64,000 nt of DNA, taken from Branchinecta lynchi (lineage: Eukaryota; Arthropoda; Branchiopoda; Anostraca; Branchinectidae). Both the position numbers and the translations under genes were made by a program. Location of the stretch: positions 2,833,572-2,897,571 of the forward strand of contig JAKZAP010000004.1 of the NCBI GenBank assembly GCA_023053575.1. Reading direction: 5' to 3'. Shown piece after piece: positions 55,345-64,000 of the stretch (the first letter of the stretch is position 1; every line of letters begins with the position of its first letter). The notes beneath the pieces are model-generated. The model did no database searches. It was not told where the DNA came from and saw only the letters and a program-made list of their open reading frames with translations.

Positions 55345-56776
55345 TGGATAATAGAGTTGGAGACCGGAAATTTCAAGAAACGGTTAGAATGGAGGGATCG
55401 GAGTGAAACTTGCTAGGAAGAACAAGCATCTGCTCTAGATAAATCGTTTAGACAATTGTATTGGATCCGGCAACTTAGGGGGGGGGGAGGGGGTTTCCCG
55501 TTATCCCGGTGATGGCGGTTTTGTTGATTTTCACTTTGAAACTTGGCAGGCATATCAGGGACCCGATCAAACTGACTTTCAAAATGTTGTCGATCTGATA
55601 ATGGTTGGGGGAGTGGAGGGAGAGGAATCCGGAATTTTCAGTCATGCGTGGAACGGGTGATCAGATTCGAGTGAAATTTTAGGATTGAACAGAGGACATT
55701 TCTCCTGTGATCTTTTTCATATCCGGACCGGATCCGGCAACTATTGGGGGGGGGGGGGGAATATATGACCCACTTAGAATGAAGAGATCGGGATGGAACT
55801 TTGTGGGAAGAACAAACAGATAGTCTAGGTAAATCATTTATTGAGTCGGATTGGCTACGGGCACCGTGGGGGAGTTGGGGGGGGGGGTCCGGAAATCTCG
55901 AGAAACGGTTAGAATAATGGTATCGGAGTGAAACTTGCTGGGAAGAACAAACATCTGCTCCATGTAAATCTTTTACACAATTTGACTGGATCCGAACACT
56001 TGAGGGGGTGGGGGGTCCCGGAATTCCGCTTTTTTGGGATTTTCACGATGAAACTTGGCAGGCGGTCAGGGACCCGGTCAAACTGACTTGGGAATAAAAA
56101 AAAAATCATCGATATGATAATCTTGGGGGGGGGGGGAGTTGAGGGAGGGGAATCGGGAATATTGAGTCATGCGTAACTTTGGAACGGGTGATCTGATTCG
56201 AGTGAAATTTAATAATTGAATTCTGGACATTTTTCTCTGGTGATCTTTCTCATTTCCGGACCGAATCCGACAATTATTGGGGGGAGGGCGGAAAATACTT
56301 GTCCCGCTTAGACTGGTGTGATCTGGATCGAACTTCGTGGGAATGACAAACAGATGCTCTGGATTAATCATTTACAGAACCGGCTTGGCTCCGGGTATTG
56401 TGGGTGGAGTTGGAGGGGGGGAGGGGTCTGGGATTCCAGTGATCGCGAGTTAAGGTACTTCCAGATGTGCTAGGACGATGAAACTTCGCTGGAATATTGG
56501 AGATTCAACAACATTTACTTAGAAATTGCTACTTCCCAAATCTGATTATTCCTTAAAGTACCAAGCTTGACCGCAAAGTAAAAAAAAATATTTAAAGCAA
56601 TATAGGCATTTTCCTGATGCCCATCAGCCCATTAGCATTTTTGCCTCAAGGGTTTTGCTTACAAATGAAGTTCCAGCTCCCTTAGAGTGCGCACTCTCAA
56701 CCACGAAGTCGAAACTTACTTTTGATCAATCAAAACGTCCTAACCAATGCAAGTGCCATATGAGCTTACAGCTCTT
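55345..56776 (-). mobile_element. Family B element, terminal palindrome missing
   Basis: Monomers with GATCGGAGTGAAACTTGCT, ACGATGAAACTTGGCAGGC and GTGATC.GATTCGAGTGAAAT. At the right is the 5'-end motif CAAGTGCCATATGAGC and hairpin GAGCTTACAGCTC (56753-56776). The palindrome and microsatellite side is lost at the left. Confidence 0.7.
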
Positions 56777-56779
56777 CAA

Positions 56780-58047
56780 AGAAGAAATAGATGTAGTAAA
56801 TGACTTGTGATATCATTCAGTTCGGTCAGGGATGGATGTATTCTGATGTATACGACCCCTGGGATTTAGTCTTTATTTCCACAAGTTTAGTATGGGTAGT
56901 GGGAACATATGGGTTGTGCAGATTTCATGGTATCCTGTACAAGCAAGACTCCTCATTAACCTGCTTTGTGACCTGGTTCGACATAAATGTCAATCATTCT
57001 ACTGAATCTGGTCAGGAAGTGATTACTCATCCTCCAAGACTCGGAGAATGGTAGTTGTGTGTTAAGAGCTTGTCACAATATCATCCATGTGTTTACAGCT
57101 TGCTGGTATGACATAAAGGTGGTTACCAAACCTTGAATTTTGAAGTCAGGTCTTATACCATAATCTGGCTATTTGAGTCTCTGACAGAAAAGTCTAAGAG
57201 CCTATTTAAAAGAAAGGTCCCGTGGCACATATTTTCAACAGTATTGGTTATGTGCAGACACCTCTGTATTTTAGCTTAAAACTTTTGTATGTTAACTTTT
57301 GTATTTAAAAAAAAAAACTTTTGGACATTCAATTTCAATTCAATTTAATTTCAAAATACTTTCCACGGACATGCCGAATAGCAGTACTATTGTCGTATAA
57401 TATAAATTGACTTTGTAAGCATTGAGAGAAGATGTTAAGTGAAGCTTCGGTTCTGCACTACGAATGTTGCCTGTGGGACTCACTTTACATGGTCTTGGGT
57501 AGCCTAGCTGTAATCTGCTGCTGGAGCTTTGTGCTCTCTGTTGTTGATATTTCTGGAATTCTTCGGGATCTTGGTGCTTGATCCACTCAGTAACAGTTAG
57601 AAAGTTTATGAGAAGCAGTTGAATTTTGTAGGAAAAAAAAAAAAATGCAAATATAAGTTAAATTAAATTTTGCTTCGGTAAAATCACTACATCAATACTA
57701 AAATCAATACACTTTCCCAGTGTCACTATTGATGTCCTTTAGTGTTACTCGTTTGTTCCTAATCACTTTCATTGATGTCCTTTAGTGTTACTCGTTTGTT
57801 GTTAATCACTTTCATGATTCATTAATCACTGAATGATCTGGCAAATGTTTTGGCTCTACCCCCCGCCCCCCTCCCTCCTAATGAAAATCCACTTGCAACA
57901 CCCCTGGTGGTTGGTAACTGATTTGTTAGCCTGTTCAGTCCAAGTTAGTCGATCTGTGTTGTGTAAGAATAAAAAATTTCAAATTAGTCCTTGATTTGTC
58001 GTTATTGTAGTAGTTCATGTTGTCATATACATCATTCATACTTTCAG
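56780..58047 (+). other. Upstream SBF intron sequence
   Basis: No exon found. Contains a 45-bp direct duplication (57732-57814, TTGATGTCCTTTAGTGTTAC, TCGTTTGTT). The first coding exon of SBF, which should encode a short start such as M...DYF, is not recognisable here and is likely further upstream or unseen. Confidence 0.4.
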
Positions 58048-58151
58048 GGCCGGGACAGCCAACAAGGACATCTTCTGGTTCTGGAAAAACCTTGCAAAGG
58101 TTCCCTCAGAAAGATTGGAAGGATTGTCCTTTTATTGAAGGCATAGAACTG
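58048..58151 (+). CDS. SBF: SBF1/SBF2-like (MTMR5/13) exon, start of uDENN
   Basis: Acceptor catactttcag ends at 58047 and donor ctg/gtaaat is at 58151/58152. The exon gives two bases plus 34 codons: [34 protein letters not shown]. The LQRFP-KDW-D-PF-GIEL block is diagnostic of the N-terminal uDENN module of SET-binding-factor pseudophosphatases. SBF proteins are DENN-domain Rab exchange factors and catalytically inactive myotubularins that pair with active myotubularins on endosomal membranes. The reading phase requires an upstream exon ending one base into a codon. Confidence 0.9.
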
Positions 58152-58554
58152 GTAAATTTCTTAATAATTTAATATTTTATTCAGAGTAGTTTGTAGAATT
58201 ATATCCAAGGCGTTTCAGGTTTATGACAAAATTCGCTTAACTGTTAGAATTTGATAGCTTTAAGACTTTTTTCGAACTACCGAGCTGTTGCCTTGTTAAA
58301 GGATCTACCTGCAATTGAATCCACCAACATGCACTATTTTTCACTTGCCTTGTTCCAGCTATAGTCTACAGTAGATTTGGTTGAATTAGTGAATAATAGA
58401 GTTACAACAACCTTGAAACGCACTCCTGGGCCAGAAAGTCAGGCCATTTTTCACCTAATACGCACTCTGGAACTAAGACAATTTACAGGTCAATTTACAA
58501 TTCTGTTTGTTGATATATAATATCGTTTGCATAAACATTAGCGCTGGATATTTA

Positions 58555-58925
58555 TTTATTTATGTTATTTATTTGTTTAAACTAGGAGACGAACAGCTAG
58601 GGTCGGAAAATGTAAAAATAAGCAACATACGCATAAACTACAAAATAAAATGAAACAAACAGCAGATCAACCTGGAGAGAACCTACAATATAGTAGGGTA
58701 CCCCCACGACAGCCAAATTGGCAAACTCGGCCGCATATGGGAACTCGCCATCACCAGAAGGAGAGGATTCTCAGCGCGCAGAATTCGTGTCAGAAGTGAT
58801 AGGGCAGATGCTCGCCTCACTTCACCAAAAGATGGAAGACCTTCATGAAGAAACGTACCTGAAGCACTAGCCTACAGTTTCATGAGGACCCATCTTATGT
58901 CATCACAGTTAAATGAATCAACCAA
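58555..58925 (-). pseudogene. LINE fragment in SBF intron
   Basis: Minus-strand translation across 58860-58740 reads GTFLHEGLPSFGEVRRASAL and SLLTRILRAENPLLLV. It aligns with SASGMFVGEGLPSFGELRR and RILRSRNPML of the 17665 copy. (ATTT)n-type tail at 58551-58575. Dead fragment. Confidence 0.75.
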
Positions 58926-59579
58926 GAGTTATATTAGTATAATTACAATTGAAGCCTAACCTAAGTTATACATATACAATTCACGATTTCAAAGTACAGT
59001 ACATCAATATTTTACACAATTTAAAATGACAGGTTAAAAGAACCGCAAAAGTAGTTCGTCATAATTGTAATTACAATATATCCCAAACTGCTGTACATGA
59101 TGGGCCTTTGATGCTCCAGTTTAGTATGTCAGGTTGCTAGATGGTTATTTTATCAGCTGATTCGGAAGAGCAGTTCAGCGAGTTCAGCTCTGGACCCTTG
59201 TCCAAGTGAGATTTGAATGTTGCCATTCGTTGACGCTAGATTTTGTCTTCTGTTAGTTGGTTCAAGTCCTTTATCACCCTCGCTAAGAAGAAGTAGGAAA
59301 TGTGTATGTTTTTGTAGATTTCATTTGAATATCCTCTCTATTGTGTTGGAGATTGAAGGTTTTAATTTACACATCTGCACACAATCACATTAAATAAAGG
59401 ATCAAAGTCGGAGACACAAGGTCCATTGACAGAAGCCGGGAGTAGGGCTTTAACCCACGCATGACCTGCGGTAGGGTGTAAGGTAAACAAAATGCTTAAG
59501 GAACCAATAAATTTTATATTTTGCTCACTGTCATTCCTTCTTCGCTGTTGAACAACTATGCTACCCTTTTGGATGTTTC

Positions 59580-59777
59580 CTCATCGCTTTCAGAAATCAT
59601 GGACGACAGGGCCCAACCAGCGCACGACGTCGTCCACTGTTTCCTGACCGAAGATTAAAAATTAAGTGTCTTTTTCTGTGTTCGTGTTTGGATGTGTTTT
59701 GTTTATTTTCTTCATTTACTCCGCCTTTCCAAACTGGCGGGTCAAAAATAAATTACTTACTTACTTACTTACTATAG
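59580..59777 (+). mobile_element. LINE 3' end, YADD family, (TTAC)n tail
   Basis: GGGCCCAACCAGCGCACGAC, CTGTTTCCTGACCGAAGAT and TAAAAATTAAGTGTC match the complement of 12240-12320. The end is AATAAATTACTTACTTACTT. The residual frame ends LLTYLL, as in the 12135 copy. Confidence 0.8.
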
Positions 59778-59841
59778 TAATGGTTGTCTTTCATTCTTCG
59801 CTGTTGAACACCTATAATAATGGTTGTCTGTTTTTTTTCAG

Positions 59842-59997
59842 TTCTGTCAACCTCAGGGATGGAGTCTCTCATCAGAACAACAAGATCCACGTTTTTTTGT
59901 TGCTGTCCTGACAGACATTGATGCAAACAGGCATTACTGTGCATGTCTCTCTTTCTATGAACCCGTTTCCATTACTCAGAACCGTAGCGTTGATGAG
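59842..59997 (+). CDS. SBF: SBF1/SBF2-like exon, central uDENN
   Basis: Acceptor ttttttttcag / TTC and donor GAG / gtaatt, both in phase 0, giving exactly 52 codons: FCQPQGWSLSSEQQDPRFFV, AVLTDIDANRHYCACLSFYE, PVSITQNRSVDE. FCQP-GW-L and VLTDI-RHYC-CL-F are hallmark strings of the SBF family. The exon continues directly from GIEL of the previous one, giving GIELFCQPQGW. No stops or frameshifts, so it looks functional. Confidence 0.94.
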
Positions 59998-60192
59998 GTA
60001 ATTTTTTTCCGTTCTTTTTTGTGTTTTTAGCCTATACTTGGGGCGCCTTTCCCCGGGGACTCCCAACAGAGTTCTGGGACTCTTCGGGACTTATTTTGCT
60101 CCAGGCATGTAGCAGCGTCTTTGATTTTTTGTCGTTCCGACTTCCAAAAGGAAAAACAACGCCCTCAATGAAATTGAAATTGTGAGGTTTAA

Positions 60193-60598
60193 GCCGCTTT
60201 CACGTTGACGCGTCGTTGCGATGCGCTGCGTATGTGTTCATCTTGCTCTGCGTACAGGTTGTGTAGCGTATCTTTCACACCTGCGCGACAAGCTTCCGCG
60301 CTGGATGTGTATTTACGTTTTCCTTTCTCGGTTCCTTATGGTGAAATCTCGTTTGTTACATCATTACTAAGTTTTTCTTCATCGTTAGTAAGTTTTCTCC
60401 ATTTTGTCTTCAAGAACTTCCATTTTTCACTGAAAAATCTAATGCTTATGCGTAGACGCACCGCACGATAGAACTTGGTTCTGTTCATGCGTTGTGTTTT
60501 ATTTGTCTGCGTAAGCTCTGCGTTGCGTCACCGCAAGCGCGACGCAGAGGTTGCGCAACTCAGTGTGAAAGCCTCAACGCGTCAGTGTGAAAGCGGCC
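60193..60598. mobile_element. TTAA-flanked MITE with GCCGCTTTCAC ends
   Basis: TTAA at 60189-60192 and 60599-60602. Ends GCCGCTTTCACGTTGACGCG (left) and GGCCGCTTTCACACTGACGC (right, minus strand). TTAA duplications are typical of piggyBac and Kolobok. Subterminal GCG-rich motifs (GCGTCGTTGCGATGCG; TGCGTCACCGCAAGCGC). No transposase. Confidence 0.75.
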
Positions 60599-60838
60599 TT
60601 AAGTGTGATTTTGGTCTTGTCGAGACGCCGTCCGCATTCTCAACCTCACTACGAGACCTATTGGGAAAATATAGAAATTCTTCAACAGAGTCAAAATAAT
60701 GCAATCTATTTTAAAAAAAGCAGATATTTCAGTTAAAATTTAAAATATATTCTTGTTCCAACTTTCAATATTGAGTTTGAAGCCAAGAGGACCATTCATT
60801 GCAAAAGAAAGAAAACAAAACGATATTTTCGTTTTTTT

Positions 60839-62264
60839 ATGGCATTTGCAGCTTCGCTCAAGTGCCATATACCGATCACTTTTCGGTCTGCCTGTCGGTC
60901 CACGGTTCTCGAGTTAGGGTACTTCCAGAAGTGCTAGGACGATGAAACTTGACAAGCCTGTCAGGGACCCGACCAAACTAACTTAGAAGTAGTCACTTCC
61001 CCAGTCCGACCATCGCGGGGGAGTTGAGGGATGGGGAATCCGGAATCTTGAGGCATGTATAACTTTTGAACGGGTGATCGGATCTTAATGAAACTTTATT
61101 TTGGAAAGACGTCGTGTCTTAGATTTCCCGTTTCAGGTTCCGGACCGGATCCGATGAATGTGGGGGGAGTCGGAGGGAAAACCGGAAATCTTGTGACATG
61201 CTCAGAGTGGGGCGATTGGGACGAACTTGGTGGGATGAACAAAAAACAAGCACTAGATACATAAGCGACAGAACCGTACCGGATTCGGGCACTGGGGTTG
61301 GGGTGGAGGGTGCTCCAGAATTCCGGTGGTTGCATTTTAGGTACTTCCAGATGTGTAGGATGATGAAAGTTGGCTTGGACATTAGAGACTTTACAAGATT
61401 GGCTTGGAAATAGTCAGTTCCCCGATCCGACCATCGTGGAGGGGAGTGGAGGAATAGAGAATCCGGAATCTTAAGGCATGTGTAACTTTCGAACTTGTGA
61501 TCGGATCTTACTGAAACTGGATATTTGGAAAGATCTCACGTAGGAAATGTCCCAAATCAAGTCCGGACCGGATCCGATAGATGTAGGAGGGGGAGATTGG
61601 AGGGTACAACCGGAAATCTTGTGACACGCTTACAGTGGAGTGATCGGGGTGAAACTTGGTGGAAATCATAAGCACAAGCCGTAGATACATCAGTGACAGA
61701 ACAGGACCGGATTTGGGCAATGTAGGGGGAGTTGTACGGGGGGGGGGTCCAGAATTCCGGTGATCGCGTGATCGCGAGTTAAGGTACTTCTTCGTGCTAG
61801 GTGTCATTTCCCAGATCCAGCCATCCCTTCAAGTACCCATCTTAACCACCAAGTGGAAAACAAACTTTTGACCAAACGACACATTTCATTATCCCCGATG
61901 GCACGATTTGTGCCACGATGGTTTTGCTTACAAATAAATTTCTAGCACCCTTAAAGTGCGCATCTGAACCGAAAAGTCAAAAAAATACTTTTGACCAAAC
62001 GATATATATCCATGATCCTAAAAGACCCTTGATCATTTTGCCTGGAGGGCTTTGATTAGAGATCGGTTTCTAGCACCCTTGAAGTGCTCATCATCGCAAC
62101 AAAGTGCAAAAATACAATACTTTTTACAAAACGATAAATTCTATTTCCAAGGTCACATGATCATTCTTATCTCAAGGGTCTTGCTAACAAATGATCGCAA
62201 CAAACGAAGGAATTGGCAAATTCCTACTTTCATCCTCTGAACCAGCCTTGCAAGTGCCATATGA
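60839..62264 (-). mobile_element. Family B element in SBF intron
   Basis: Left palindrome ATGGCATTTGCAG..CTCAAGTGCCATATA, GTCTGCCTGTCGGTCC, monomers (ACGATGAAACTTGACAAGC; GATCTTAATGAAACTTTAT; TCGGGGTGAAACTTGG) and the right end CAAGTGCCATATGA. The terminal 5' hairpin is eroded. Confidence 0.72.
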
Positions 62265-62371
62265 CAGTGATTTTATTTGAACTAGTTGTACGGTAAGATA
62301 GACGAAAAATATTCTTCCTTGAGGAAATTAAAAACCTTTGAGCGCTTTAATTGGACCACTGTCCGTTTCAG

Positions 62372-62509
62372 GAGGACGATGGTTTCGATGGATTGATTCA
62401 AGCTGTAGTGTCCAGAGCTAGTGGCAATGCTGCACAACATCATAGCATAATGTATGCTCCGAAGTGTCTAGTCCTCGTTTCGCGATTTGAATACTTTGAT
62501 ATTTTCAAG
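62372..62509 (+). CDS. SBF: SBF1/SBF2-like exon, end of uDENN
   Basis: Acceptor gtttcag / GAG and donor AAG / gtaagc, phase 0 at both ends, 46 codons: EDDGFDGLIQAVVSRASGNA, AQHHSIMYAPKCLVLVSRFE, YFDIFK. The APK-LVLVSR block followed by an aromatic residue and FK/FR matches the family. The acidic linker before it is variable in SBF proteins. The next exon should begin with a (N/A)-C-L-G-x-IY block and lies beyond the window. Confidence 0.92.
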
Positions 62510-63222
62510 GTAAGCGCATAGCATATATATTATACTAGTGTCAAGGTAGTGTACATACTAGTGACGTTTTCATATGCACATCCAGTTATTTTATTTATTT
62601 TTAATTCCGATTTCCCCATACATTTTTTTTCTTATACAGGTTATGCAGAATATGGCAATTTGCAGGGATGAAAAAAAGATAGAAGATTTTTTTTCTTACC
62701 TATTTTACTGATGCAAACTATTTCCGCAATCACTTCATCCATTTTAAACTCGGAGACCCGAATAACGACACTTCACTGATTTTCTCACTTGCCTTATTTC
62801 GATGCGTATCATGCTATCAACGGTTGTTTCAGAGAAATTTATTCATCAGAAAAAGTGGCCATTTTCCTCCTGGTTTTGTTAGAAATCAATGGTTTTGCTA
62901 GAAATCAAATCAATGCTATAAAACAGAAGCCATCATAGTGATGATTAGAGATTGCAGTGATCTAATGGTTATGGATAGTCATGAAAGTGGTTGGCCATCC
63001 GTCTTGTATCTTACGATGGCAACATGGGGTTTTATGGGATTAAGGACGGACACCCTTTTAGTATCTTTTGTAACTTTTTCGGGTCGTATTCTTAATTTTA
63101 GAGTTATAGGAATCCTCATCCGCTCGGTAGTATTTTAGGTATCTGACGTGATCTACCGTTCTTCAATGTTATCCAACTTTCAGATTTAAGTATTCACCTC
63201 CATTTATGATTTTTTTAAACCT
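62510..63222 (+). other. SBF intron sequence
   Basis: Starts gtaagc. No exon found. Part (62770-62880) loosely resembles 3290-3410. Confidence 0.4.
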
Positions 63223-63223
63223 A

Positions 63224-64000
63224 CTTTTTGGGATCCCAAAACGTAAGTGGAGGGATACCTATGACATCGCAAAAGTTGTCCGTCTGTCCGTCCGTCCGTC
63301 CGTCCGTCTGTCCGTCCGTCCGTCCGTCCGTCCGTCCGTCCGTCCGTCTGTAAGCACGATAACTCTCGAAGGGAATGAGATATTTTGATGAAACTTGGTG
63401 AGAAGGTTCGTTGGGTCGTCGGACCAGTCAAGTTCGTAGATGGGCTTTGTAGCTCTACATTTAGGGGTGGGGGAGGGGATTCAAATTAAGGGACAAACAA
63501 AATATTTTGAAACAGCTAATGTGATAGTCGATTATGAGGTAAGAAGACATGCTGAACACGATGGTGAAAACCATTTTGTCATCGGACAAGTAGTTCGCCC
63601 GGAATCCGGCCAAAACCGGAAAGTTTGTTCAAAGTAAAAGTTTTATTTGAAGTTGATTAGATGTTCGATTTAGGGGTAGGAAGACATGCTGAAGACGATG
63701 GTGAAAATTATTTTCTCGACGGACAAGTATTTCGCCCGGAATCCGGCCCAAACCGGAAAGTTTGTTGAAAGTAAAAGTTTTATTTGAAATTGATTAGATG
63801 TTCGATTTAGGGGTAGGAAGACATGCTGAAGACGATGGTGAAAACTATTATCTCGATGGACAAGTATTTCGCCCGGAATCCGGCCCAAACCGGAAAGTTT
63901 GTTGCAAGTAAAAGTTTTATTTGAAGTTGATTAAATGTTCGATTTAGAGGTAGGGAGACATGCTGAAGACGACGGTGAAAACTATTTTCTCGACGGACAA
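63224..64000 (-). mobile_element. Family A element, runs off the window
   Basis: Terminal palindrome TTTTTGGGATCCCAAAACG at 63224-63242, the longest GTCC/GTCT microsatellite of the window (63278-63350), GAGATATTTTGATGAAACTTG, then very regular monomers: AGACATGCTGAA at 63544, 63682, 63819 and 63956 (spacing 138, 137, 137). Adjacent monomers are highly similar, so this is probably the youngest copy. Confidence 0.8.

Larger units (their letters stand above)
58152..59841 (+). other. SBF intron with LINE insertions
   Basis: GT..AG intron of 1,690 bp in phase 0, with a poly-T tract before the acceptor (59831-59841). It contains the LINE fragment 58555-58925 (minus) and the LINE 3' end 59580-59777 (plus). 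Confidence 0.7.
59998..62371 (+). other. SBF intron with MITE and family B
   Basis: GT..AG phase-0 intron of 2,374 bp containing the TTAA-flanked MITE 60193-60598 and the family B element 60839-62264. Confidence 0.7.

Noticed and set aside
63544..64000. Regular 137-bp spacing, considered as CRISPR or host satellite
   Set aside because: The repeats are contiguous, with no unique spacers, and lie inside a family A element with defined ends.

Overview
This is a window from an animal nuclear genome. Coding sequence is sparse: conserved small exons with GT..AG junctions sit in multi-kilobase introns, and most of the window is layered transposable-element debris. The best host gene is the 5' part of an SBF1/SBF2 (MTMR5/MTMR13) orthologue on the + strand. 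Three consecutive exons (58048-58151, 59842-59997, 62372-62509) splice in frame into the uDENN part of the protein, and the gene runs off the right edge. The wording of these exons, including the stretch ITQNRSVDEED, looks arthropod-like to me. That is an impression from memory of the family, not an alignment. A second probable exon, a glutamine-rich coiled coil, lies at 336-534 and belongs to an unidentified gene.

The rest is mobile DNA. (1) Non-LTR retrotransposon (LINE) fragments belong to at least four families. The longest is at 53090-54636, CR1/L2/Jockey-like with one frameshift. Others lie at 12135-12995, 14041-14698, 17665-18205, 26990-28090, 33661-34390, 41413-41630 and 42080-42400. 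Several end in simple tails such as (TTAC)n, (ATTT)n or ATTGAATTGAA. (2) Penelope-like element (PLE) remains comprise a GIY-YIG endonuclease fragment (54636-54933, minus) and about a dozen copies of a 44-nt motif. That motif folds as a type I hammerhead ribozyme, and some copies are in inverted pairs. (3) Two large non-autonomous families, here called A and B, share one architecture: a 5' end carrying a subterminal motif, tandem monomers of about 137 or 134-149 bp, a GACGGACA-type microsatellite, and a 3'-terminal palindrome repeating the subterminal motif. This matches the HINE/pearl (Helitron-like) plan. Family A palindrome: GGGATCCC. Family B palindrome: ATGGCACTTGAG..CTCAAGTGCCAT. (4) Several MITEs have clear ends, among them hAT-like elements with 8-bp target duplications (59-237, 7922-8413, 35535-35681), a 400-bp element with 50-bp inverted repeats and a GTTTAAT duplication (41013-41412), a TTAA-flanked element (60193-60598), and a pair with GAGCGTGTTCCA ends.

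Layout: 1-560 exon and hAT MITE; 1.5-3.1 kb hammerhead inverted pair and hairpin repeats; 4.3-9 kb MITEs, an A fragment, and a three-copy tandem repeat hit by a hAT MITE; 9.5-16.5 kb hammerhead, an A-element cluster and LINE insertions; 17-18.5 kb B element with a LINE inside; 20-24 kb an A element and family M; 24.5-28.4 kb hammerheads, MITE E and LINE; 29-33 kb family M carrying a MITE and a complete B element; 33.6-43.5 kb LINE fragments and MITEs; 44-50 kb mostly unassigned, with MITE E; 50-51 kb PLE hammerheads; 51-56.8 kb B elements, LINE and PLE endonuclease; 56.8-64 kb the SBF gene with transposons in its introns. No element here looks capable of moving by itself. Nested insertions with readable empty sites give a relative age order. 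I see no intact tRNA, rRNA, CRISPR or prokaryotic-style operon.
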